This document shows positions 36,646 through 43,341 of a stretch of DNA of 64,000 bases, one piece after another. The notes below the pieces were generated by a model. That model had not been told where the DNA came from, made no database searches, and saw nothing but the letters and a program-made list of their open reading frames with translations. Source of the stretch: Thermoleophilia bacterium UBA6103 (GTDB lineage: Bacteria; Actinomycetota; Thermoleophilia; UBA2241); the NCBI GenBank assembly GCA_002423545.1, contig DIWP01000025.1, forward strand, positions 1-64,000, given 5' to 3'. The translations under genes and the position numbers were made by a program. The number at the start of each line of letters is the position of its first letter. Position 1 is the first letter of the stretch.

Positions 36646-37910
36646 CGCCAGATGCGGAGCTGGCGGCGCACGGCGGCGCGCAGCATCTGGGCCCGGCCGG
36701 CCCGCGCCGGCTCGAAGCGCGCCCCCTCATCGTCAGGCTTAGCGGCGTACGCCGCGTACGGCTGCTCCCGGGGCGGGCCTCCCGTATCGAGCGCGCCCGG
36801 CCGCAGCAGCCGCTCCCAGGCGTGCGCCGCGGCGGCGGCCGGCGAGTCGAGGCTGCCCAGCTGCCAGCGGACCTCAGCGGCGTGCTCGCGCGGTCGATGC
36901 CGGCGCCGGACGCTTCTCTGATCCTGCACCGCCTCGCGCCAGAGGAGCCGGGCGCCGGCATCGGCGGCCAGACGGCCGGCCCGCCGGTCGGCGACGGCCG
37001 GCAGCAGCGCCGGACGGGGCACCCGGGCGCCGACGAGGCTGCGCGACAGCAGTGCGCCGATGTGGGCGCGGCGGGCGCAGCCGCCGCGCCGCCCCACGTC
37101 CTCCAGCACCGTTGCCTGGTCGTCATCGAGCGCCTGCAGCGCCAGCGCCGTCGAGAGCACCAGGTCGAGCGAGGGCCAGGTGTGCGCCGCGCCGTGCAGG
37201 CTGCACAGTAGCGCCACATCGGGCGCCGAGGGTACCAGTACGGGACGCTCGAGCACCTCGCCGGGCACCGCGCGACGCAGCAGATCGGCGCCGTCCAGTG
37301 ACGCCCCGGCGAACCGCAGACCGACGCGCCAGTGCAGGTCTATCGCCAGCCCGGTGTCGCGATGGTGCAGGCCCAGCTCCTGCTCGCTGGTCGTCATGTC
37401 GGCGCCGAGTCGGGCGCCGCCGCGGTGCGGGACAAAGCCGGCCGCTTCGAGCGCCTGTCGGGCGGTCGGCACATCGGCGTCGACGATGATCAGGTCGAGG
37501 TCGCACCAGCTGCGCACAGCGACGTCGCCATAGACGCCCTCGGAGAGCGCCGGGCCTTTGTATGCCAACGCGCGGACGCCGGCCTGCTGCAACACCGCGA
37601 GCACGCGGAGGAGTCCGCGGCTCATGGCCAGAGCACGGTGCGCGATGCCGCGGCGCAGCGTGCGGTACTCGTCGGCGACGGCCGCCGGCAACTCGTCCGT
37701 CGCCTGAGCAAGGGCGACCTTGCAGAGCGTCCCGGTGAGGCCGTGTGCGCGCGCCGTCGCCAGCAGCGCCGGGAAGTCGTCCACGGCCGCCAGCTCCCGG
37801 CGCAGCGCCTCCGGACCGCCGGCGCCGACGGCACAGCGGCCGGCCGTCAGCAGGACGCGGACGCCCTGCTCCAGGCCGTCGAGAGGCAGCATGCCTGCGG
37901 TCGTCGTCAC
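36642..37910 (-). CDS. NTP_transf_5-like nucleotidyltransferase family protein
   Basis: A 422-residue protein of the family often found in lasso-peptide and related clusters. GTG 37910 overlaps the radical SAM stop (GTGA). The core motif is YKGPALSEGVYG followed by RSWCDLDLIIVD near residues 120-145, whose Asp residues bind metal. A central part has LHWRVGLRF and HGAAHTWPSLDLV. The C-terminal ~130 residues are Arg/Ala-rich. Family members are thought to transfer a nucleotide, and in lasso clusters they occur with HPr-kinase-like enzymes acting on the peptide. Here the kinase is fused to a radical SAM protein 5 kb upstream, which supports a shared peptide pathway. Confidence 0.82.
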   Translation of the reverse strand: MTTTAGMLPLDGLEQGVRVLLTAGRCAVGAGGPEALRRELAAVDDFPALLATARAHGLTGTLCKVALAQATDELPAAVADEYRTLRRGIAHRALAMSRGLLRVLAVLQQAGVRALAYKGPALSEGVYGDVAVRSWCDLDLIIVDADVPTARQALEAAGFVPHRGGARLGADMTTSEQELGLHHRDTGLAIDLHWRVGLRFAGASLDGADLLRRAVPGEVLERPVLVPSAPDVALLCSLHGAAHTWPSLDLVLSTALALQALDDDQATVLEDVGRRGGCARRAHIGALLSRSLVGARVPRPALLPAVADRRAGRLAADAGARLLWREAVQDQRSVRRRHRPREHAAEVRWQLGSLDSPAAAAAHAWERLLRPGALDTGGPPREQPYAAYAAKPDDEGARFEPARAGRAQMLRAAVRRQLRIWR

Positions 37911-39319
37911 TCTCGCTCCCCCTGCGCTCGGTGTGCGGGCGGCACTCGGTGGGCGCGAGCTGCCGGTGGCTCGGCGCTCTCGGCCGGTGGCTCGGCGCTC
38001 TCGGCCGGTGGCTCGGCGCCCTCGACGGGTGGCTGTGCGCCCTCTGCCGGCGGGTCGCCATCCTCCTGTGTCAGCGCCGCCGCGCGGGCGTGGGCGACGC
38101 GGCAGAAGTAGTCCGGTACTGCGTCGAGGCGCCCCTGTTCCCCGCTCCCCGTCTCCAGGTGCGCGTGCGCCGGACACCAGAGGCAGAGATTGACCAGCGC
38201 GCAGCGGCGGCACTTCGTGAGGAACACGGGATCCTGCGAGCGCAGTGCGTGGACCCGCGGCACCAGATCTTCCCACGCCTCGCGCAGCGAGACGTGGGTC
38301 GGCCGGTCGCCCGGCAGCACCGACACGGTGCAGTCCGGGTGCCAGAGCGAGCTGCAGAGGCGGAAGGTGCCGTCGTAGCCGATCGAGAACGAGCCGTGGC
38401 CGGCGCCGCAGTGGAAGAGGTGGTCGCAGACCGAGCCGTCGGGATGCAGCGGCAGGCCGGCGGCGCCGACGGTGTGGTCAGTGTGGTCGGCGTCGACGGT
38501 GTGCTCGGCATCGACGGTATGGTGGGCGTGGTCGGCGTCGGTCGCGCCGTCGGCCTGGGCGAAGATCAGGCGACCGTCGGCACAGCCCTTCTGGAGCGCG
38601 CCGAACCGTTGCTCGTCGGCGCGCTCCACGGCCACGATCTCCCCCGGCGACAGACGCTCGGCGCGGATCTGCTCGTTACGCTGCTCGTCGCCGTCGAAGC
38701 GCAGGTGCAGCAGCGGGTCGAAGCGGTAGTAGTCCTTGGTCCGCGCCCGGCAGAACGCGGCGATCTCGTCGAGCTCGTGGACGTTCGAGCGCAGGGCCAT
38801 CGCCTTGAGACGGACCTTGACCCCGGCGCCGAGGAGCAGATCGAGACCGCGGGAGAAGGCGGCGAAGGACCCGGGACGCTGTGTCACCCGCTCATAGGTC
38901 TCGGCGGTCGCCCCGTACACGCTGACCTCGATGTCTCGCGGCGGGTAGCGCCGGAACAGCGCGACGTGCTCGGGGGCCACCAGACAGGCGTTGGTGAACA
39001 CGCTCACGAGCAGACCGCGACGCTTGAGCGCCAGGTAGATGTCGGGGAAGTCGGGGCGCAGGAGCGGCTCGCCGCCGCTGAGCAGGGCCCAGACGGCACC
39101 GAGATCGGCGGCCTGCGAGGCGAGATCGTCGATCTCGGCCAGGCTCAGCTCGCGCTCCTGCGCCTCGCGGTCGCCGGCCGGCAGCGCGATGTAGCAGTGG
39201 CGGCAGGCGTTGTTGCAGCGGGCCGTGACCTCGAGGTCGAAGGAGATGGCCGCCCGGCGCGCCTTGAGCTTGTCCCAGATGCCCAAGTCCGGGAGGGAGC
39301 CGGAGTCGACGTAGCTCAC
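37907..39319 (-). CDS. Radical SAM/SPASM peptide maturase (A)
   Basis: A 470-residue enzyme. The SAM-cluster Cys are C35, C39 and C42 in TARCNNACRHCY, followed by the SAM-binding LLSGGEPLLR. The SPASM region starts with CDHLFHCGAGHGSFSIGYDG and continues to CRRCALVNLCLWCPAH, giving two auxiliary cluster sites. A His/Asp/Thr-rich repeat (DADHAHHTVDAEHTVDADHT) of about 30 residues is inserted before SPASM. The C-terminus carries four or five copies of a PPAESAE-type unit. GTG 39319 is preceded by GAGGA. It shares the Cys spacing and arrangement of the other two radical SAM proteins here. Confidence 0.9.
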   Translation of the reverse strand: MSYVDSGSLPDLGIWDKLKARRAAISFDLEVTARCNNACRHCYIALPAGDREAQERELSLAEIDDLASQAADLGAVWALLSGGEPLLRPDFPDIYLALKRRGLLVSVFTNACLVAPEHVALFRRYPPRDIEVSVYGATAETYERVTQRPGSFAAFSRGLDLLLGAGVKVRLKAMALRSNVHELDEIAAFCRARTKDYYRFDPLLHLRFDGDEQRNEQIRAERLSPGEIVAVERADEQRFGALQKGCADGRLIFAQADGATDADHAHHTVDAEHTVDADHTDHTVGAAGLPLHPDGSVCDHLFHCGAGHGSFSIGYDGTFRLCSSLWHPDCTVSVLPGDRPTHVSLREAWEDLVPRVHALRSQDPVFLTKCRRCALVNLCLWCPAHAHLETGSGEQGRLDAVPDYFCRVAHARAAALTQEDGDPPAEGAQPPVEGAEPPAESAEPPAESAEPPAARAHRVPPAHRAQGERE

Positions 39320-39381
39320 TACCCGTCCTCTTTGAGCACACGATCCAGCTCAGCGGCCAACGACGGCAGAAACCGGCGCAC
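39319..39381 (-). other. 20-codon frame coupled to radical SAM gene A
   Basis: GTG 39381 gives RRFLPSLAAELDRVLKEDG and TAG, and the last base of the TAG is the first of the radical SAM start codon. It could be the stub of a HEPN toxin once partnered with the MNT gene at 39,392, or a coupling leader. Too short to identify. Confidence 0.3.
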
Positions 39382-39391
39382 AGAATCGTCG

Positions 39392-39691
39392 TTACGCGAC
39401 AAACTCCACCTCGGCCTGAGCCTCGACCTCGTCTCTGAAGTATCGACTCAGGAAGCCCCGGGTGCGCAGGTCGACACGCCGGCCGATGATCTCGCTCAGT
39501 TCCTCCTGCACACGGACCGGGTCGAGAAGAGTGACCCGAGCACCGGCCGTGAACTCGACCAGCACGTCGACGTCGCTCTGAGGGTCGAAGTCGTCACGGA
39601 GCACAGACCCAAAGAAGGCGAGACGCTTGATGCGATTCCGCCGACAGACCTCGGCGACCCGATCGTGGTCGATCTCCATCTGGATGCTCAT
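39392..39691 (-). CDS. MNT-domain nucleotidyltransferase (antitoxin-like), partner missing
   Basis: A 99-residue MntA-type protein with FFGSVLRDDFDPQSDVDVLV, a clean GSX10DXD motif, and a C-terminal RRVDLRTRGFLSRYFRDEV typical of the family. HEPN/MNT pairs normally place the toxin directly downstream, but only a ~20-codon frame remains before the radical SAM gene. It lies inside the peptide locus between the S26/GNAT fusion and radical SAM A. A link to peptide maturation is possible but not supported by anything specific. Confidence 0.85.
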   Translation of the reverse strand: MSIQMEIDHDRVAEVCRRNRIKRLAFFGSVLRDDFDPQSDVDVLVEFTAGARVTLLDPVRVQEELSEIIGRRVDLRTRGFLSRYFRDEVEAQAEVEFVA

Positions 39692-39806
39692 TGCGCACCT
39701 CCGATCCTGAAAGCGCGTCGACCCCGGTCGCAGTATACCGCCGTCGCAGCGTTGACCCGCGACGCCGGCCGAAGCCGGGAATCGGGCGCCGCAGACCGCT
39801 CGTCTG

Positions 39807-41096
39807 TCACGCCTCTCCCGGACCCGGCAGGTCGCGCCGCAGTGCCGTAAGAGGGGCGCCGCGGCGTAAGGCCAGCCCGCGGAGGTCCTCGGCGAGGGCG
39901 CCCTCCTCGACCGGTCGGAAGCAGAGCTTACGGTACAGGGCCAGCGCCGCCCGGTTGCCCGGGTCCACGGCCAGCAGAAGCTCGCGGGCGCCGTGCTCCC
40001 GGGCCAGCTCTTCGACCGCGGCGACGAGCAGCGTCGCGATGCCCATGCCGCGCCACGGCGTGCGGACCGTCAGGGCGTGCAGCCAGTCGCCATGGTAGGC
40101 GCCCTCTTCCGCGCGGTGCACGTACTCGACGAAGCCGAGCAAGCTCTGGCCGTGCCGCGCCACGAGCAGCGTAGAGCCGGCCGCTCGGCGGGCGGCCGCG
40201 TCGGGCAGCACGAGGCCGAAGCGACGCCCGAGCTCCAGCAGATCGTCGTCGTGCGCCGGCTCGATCACCACGCGCCCTGCCAGGCGCCGCGCACCGCTGC
40301 GGTAGACCGGCAGACGCTGCACCAGCCGGAGGGTGGCGCCGACCGCTCGCCGCGGCGCGCGCACCACTCCGACCGCAGTCGTCAGACGGCCGCGCGACGA
40401 CAGCCAGGCCACACGCTGCCCCAGCCGGCCGACACCCAGCTTCCGGGGGCGGCCGTCGCGCTCCACGCGGGTCACCACTCCGGCGATGCTGAGGCGCGGG
40501 AACCAGCCGTCCGGCTGCGGACAGTTGTCGCCGCGGATGAGACAGCGCTCGCCGCGGCGCGCCACGACGCGGTGGACGACGAGGCGCCGCTCCGGCGCCT
40601 CGTCCGACACGGCGTCGCAGTCCGCGGCCAGCAGCGCGTCGATGCTGGTCTCGGGATCGCCGTCTTCGTCCGCGGACGTGCCGCCCCTGCACATGGTCAC
40701 CGCCACCACGTCGCCGACCCGCGGGCCGGAGCCGTGCACGGGACTCACGGTCAGCACGTCTCCGTCGAGGATGAAGGGGCGCATCGAGGCGCCGCGCGCG
40801 GTGAAGCGGAAGGCGGCGCCGCGACTGACGACGGCCGTGAGCAGCTCGCGGACGGCGTCGCCCGACAACGACAGGACGCCGCCCGGCACGGCGCAGCCAT
40901 CGGCGCCCGGGCCGCCGGCGACCGCCGCCGCCCCGCGAGCGTCGGCAGCAGGTTCAGCGGCAGCCGCACCGTCGGCGGAGGCCCGGCGCGGCTGCTGCCG
41001 AGCTGCCACCTGCGGACGGCCGGCCATCGAGGCTGCCACCTGCGGACGGCCGTCCATCGAGCCCGCAGTATCAGAACCCGCCATCGGCGGCCCCAC
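39807..41096 (-). CDS. S26 signal-peptidase-like domain fused to GNAT acetyltransferase
   Basis: A 429-residue fusion. The first ~65 residues are low complexity with two copies of GRPQVAA. The S26 part has the catalytic-type Ser in ARGASMRPFILDGDVLTV near residue 105 and LVVHRVVARRGERCLIRGDN near 175. The His in HRV is the base of the ER/archaeal-type Ser-His peptidases instead of Lys. No membrane anchor is evident. The GNAT part (about 275-415) has GMGIATLLVAAVEELAREHGA, the acetyl-CoA loop. Being in the peptide locus with an exporter lacking a peptidase, it is a candidate for leader removal and N-acetylation; this is inference. Confidence 0.8.
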   Translation of the reverse strand: MGPPMAGSDTAGSMDGRPQVAASMAGRPQVAARQQPRRASADGAAAAEPAADARGAAAVAGGPGADGCAVPGGVLSLSGDAVRELLTAVVSRGAAFRFTARGASMRPFILDGDVLTVSPVHGSGPRVGDVVAVTMCRGGTSADEDGDPETSIDALLAADCDAVSDEAPERRLVVHRVVARRGERCLIRGDNCPQPDGWFPRLSIAGVVTRVERDGRPRKLGVGRLGQRVAWLSSRGRLTTAVGVVRAPRRAVGATLRLVQRLPVYRSGARRLAGRVVIEPAHDDDLLELGRRFGLVLPDAAARRAAGSTLLVARHGQSLLGFVEYVHRAEEGAYHGDWLHALTVRTPWRGMGIATLLVAAVEELAREHGARELLLAVDPGNRAALALYRKLCFRPVEEGALAEDLRGLALRRGAPLTALRRDLPGPGEA

Positions 41097-41128
41097 GGAG
41101 GATCGGCGGTCGGAGCGGGAGCATGCCG

Positions 41129-41431
41129 TCAGACGGCGACGACCATCCGACGCGCGAGCAGCTCACCGACCAGCCCCAGCACGTCGGTCTCGATGGCGCC
41201 CGCGTCACCTTCGTATTCGTCGGTCAGCTCAGCCGCCACATCGGCCAGCGTGCGCTGCCCGTCGAGCCTGTCCCAGATGGCCTTGCCGGTCTCGTTGAGG
41301 GTGAAGAGCTCGTCGTCCATGTCGCCGATGCCGGCCACCAGCGGCACGATGATGATCTCGCCCTCGATGACGCGTGCCACCACGTCCTCAGACGGACGGT
41401 AGGCGACGGCGCAATCGGCCCCTGTGCTCAT
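41129..41431 (-). CDS. PqqD-like peptide-recognition protein
   Basis: A 100-residue PqqD-family protein (RiPP recognition element). Typical features are DDELFTLNETGKAIWDRLDG and LADVAAELTDEYEGD with the C-terminal winged helix LVGELLARRMVVAV. These proteins hold the leader of the precursor and present it to the radical SAM enzyme. It starts 27 bp after precursor gene 1 ends. It is the only free recognition domain in the locus, so it may serve all three radical SAM proteins, unless those carry hidden ones. Confidence 0.92.
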   Translation of the reverse strand: MSTGADCAVAYRPSEDVVARVIEGEIIIVPLVAGIGDMDDELFTLNETGKAIWDRLDGQRTLADVAAELTDEYEGDAGAIETDVLGLVGELLARRMVVAV

Positions 41432-41458
41432 GTTGGTCCCCCGTCATCCGGTCGTCCT

Positions 41459-41677
41459 TCAGGAAGCTCCGAGAGTATCGCAGATCGAGTTGCAGGGATC
41501 GTACGACCCGTAGTCGTAGCATCCACCCCAGTAGTCGTGCTCCGAGAGTGTGTAGATCCACCCTACCTTGCACGGCGTCAGTACGGCCTCCTCCGGCCGG
41601 CCCTTCACCAGGACCCTCAGCTCCGGCCTCACCCAGACCCGAGTCGACCGGCACGACCGGCTCTCGGCAGCACTCAT
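41459..41677 (-). CDS. Putative RiPP precursor peptide 1
   Basis: A 72-residue peptide from ATG 41677 with GGGAG upstream. The leader holds VWVRPELRVLVKG and PEEAVLTPCK. After that CK the core has Cys at spacing 16, 8 and 3: C(K), GGC, DPC, SIC. It ends in DTLGAS. Aromatic residues are plentiful in the core (YDYGSYD). It has an extra Cys near the N-terminus, absent in the others. It lies 34 bp after radical SAM B and 27 bp before the PqqD gene on the same strand. It shows the shared leader motif W-x-x-P-x-[IL]-x-V-L and an [RK]-[GS] pair after it. Confidence 0.85.
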   Translation of the reverse strand: MSAAESRSCRSTRVWVRPELRVLVKGRPEEAVLTPCKVGWIYTLSEHDYWGGCYDYGSYDPCNSICDTLGAS

Positions 41678-41711
41678 GGCATCTCCCTTCCGCGGCGCTT
41701 GGCGATCGGCG

Positions 41712-43055
41712 TCATGGACTTGTGGCGAGCCGCACACGCCGTCCCGCAGAGAAGTCATCGACCCGACCGGCGGCGTCCTTGACCTCCCACGCCCGCTCGC
41801 CGGCCTTCAACAGCCCCAGGTCGCGAGCCTGGGCGTGAGCCACGTCGCAGAGGTAGTCAACGCGACGGTCGAGAGCGCCGTGCTCGCTCCAGCTCTTGCC
41901 GGGGCACTGCTCGCAGAGCCCCTTGAGGAAGCACAGGGCGCAGGTGGCCAGGTAGTCCGGGTCGGTGGCCCGCAGCTCGCGCACACGCGGGAAGTGCCCG
42001 GTGAGGGCGGTGCGCAGGGCGTCCGGGGCGAGGCCACGATCGGGATCGGTCGGCGCGTGAGAGCCCGACTTCGCGGCGGGCTCCCCCCCGCCGGGACGGC
42101 CGGTGCGGCAGCTGAAGACGGTGTCGGGGTGGCGCAGCGGCAGACACATCTGCGCCACCCCGTAGGCGTCCACACACGTACCGTGGCCGGCGCCGCACGT
42201 GAACAGCTTGTCGCCGGGCACGCGCATGAACTTGCTGCAGAACTGCCGCATCTCGGCGAGGTAGCGCTCGCGGTCGCGGTCGGCGACGAACGCCACGCCG
42301 TCCTCGGGCGCTGCCCGCAGCGAGCGGATCAGCTCGTTGCGCTGCGCCGGGTCCGGCCACCAGAAGTCGGTGTCGGCCGCAGCAGCGGCCTGCCGGCCGG
42401 CCGCTGCAGGCAGCCGGCGCCCGCGCAGCTCGAAGAAGAGCGAGTGGCCCGGTGGGCGGCCCTCCATGGCCGGATTGCCGGCCGCCCACTCCGTCAGCTC
42501 GCCGACCTCGCCCCGGTTCGGCGGCAGCCAGGCGCTCTTGATGATGAACGGCACGCCCCGCTCCTCCAGCAGCGCGACCCCGCGGCGGAACTCGGCGAAC
42601 GATCCGCGCCGCCGGGTGACCGCCTCGTAGCTCTCCTGTCGCATGCCGTACACGGTGACCTCGATCCGCTCGAGCGGCGGGATGTGGGCGAACAGGTCGG
42701 CGAGTTCCGGGGTGATACGCCGGGCGTTGGTGAACAGGAGCACCTTGAGCCCCCTGCGCCGGGCGGCCAGGTAGAGCTCCTCGAAGTCGTCGCGCAGCAG
42801 CGGCTCGCCGCCGGTGTAGCGGACGCTCAGGCAGCCGAGGTCGCAGGCCTGCTCCAGCAGCCCGACGACCTCGCCGGTGGTCATCTCGCGCCGCCGCGCC
42901 TCCTCATGGTCGGCCGGCAGACAGATGCAGCAGTGGATGCAGTCGTTGTCGCAGCGCTCGGTGAGCTCCACGTCGAGGCGACCGAGACTGACGCCGCGGC
43001 CCTCGCCCAAGACACGGTGGTTGCCCGCGACGAGACGTCGCGAATAGCCGCTCAT
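41712..43055 (-). CDS. Radical SAM/SPASM peptide maturase (B)
   Basis: A 447-residue enzyme from ATG 43055. SAM-cluster Cys are C35, C39 and C42 in TERCDNDCIHCC, the same positions as in enzyme A, followed by YTGGEPLLRDD. The SPASM region begins at FTCGAGHGTCVDAYG and continues to CALCFLKGLCEQCPG, then DYLCDVAHAQ. A stretch of ~25 residues near RRLPAAAGRQAAAAAD is expanded. Start alternatives upstream read through an unlikely frame. It lies between precursor genes 2 (64 bp upstream) and 1 (34 bp downstream), so one or both are likely substrates. The ribosome binding site is weak, which suggests coupling. Confidence 0.9.
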   Translation of the reverse strand: MSGYSRRLVAGNHRVLGEGRGVSLGRLDVELTERCDNDCIHCCICLPADHEEARRREMTTGEVVGLLEQACDLGCLSVRYTGGEPLLRDDFEELYLAARRRGLKVLLFTNARRITPELADLFAHIPPLERIEVTVYGMRQESYEAVTRRRGSFAEFRRGVALLEERGVPFIIKSAWLPPNRGEVGELTEWAAGNPAMEGRPPGHSLFFELRGRRLPAAAGRQAAAAADTDFWWPDPAQRNELIRSLRAAPEDGVAFVADRDRERYLAEMRQFCSKFMRVPGDKLFTCGAGHGTCVDAYGVAQMCLPLRHPDTVFSCRTGRPGGGEPAAKSGSHAPTDPDRGLAPDALRTALTGHFPRVRELRATDPDYLATCALCFLKGLCEQCPGKSWSEHGALDRRVDYLCDVAHAQARDLGLLKAGERAWEVKDAAGRVDDFSAGRRVRLATSP

Positions 43056-43119
43056 TGAGCCCGACCCACGTGCGGTGACCGGCCCGACATGCGTCTTCGG
43101 CCGATTGGCGAACCTACGT

Positions 43120-43314
43120 TCAGGACGAGGCCACCCAGCTACAGAGAACGCAAAGGGGATCGTCAACGAACCCAGCGCAGTGATGGTGATTGTGATGCGG
43201 GAACACCTCTTCCCAGACCTCATGCTTGCACGCGCCTAGTACATTCTCTTGCGAAGTGCCTCGCGTCAGAACCAGGATCTCCGGCGTCCGCCACGCTCGC
43301 TTCTCATCAGCCAC
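43120..43314 (-). CDS. Putative RiPP precursor peptide 2
   Basis: A 64-residue peptide starting at GTG 43314; GGAGGGAGG is a strong ribosome binding site. The leader has AWRTPEILVLTRG and ENVLGACK. The core after CK is HEVWEEVFPHHNHHHC, then DDPLCVLC and ends SWVASS. Cys spacing after CK is 16, 8 and 2. The His run (HHNHHH) is unlike the other three. It lies 27 bp after the radical SAM-kinase gene. Its shared leader and Cys pattern, with an unrelated intervening core, is what a family of RiPP precursors with different products would show. Confidence 0.86.
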   Translation of the reverse strand: MADEKRAWRTPEILVLTRGTSQENVLGACKHEVWEEVFPHHNHHHCAGFVDDPLCVLCSWVASS

Positions 43315-43341
43315 TTTGGCCTCCCTCCGTCGTCAGAGCAC

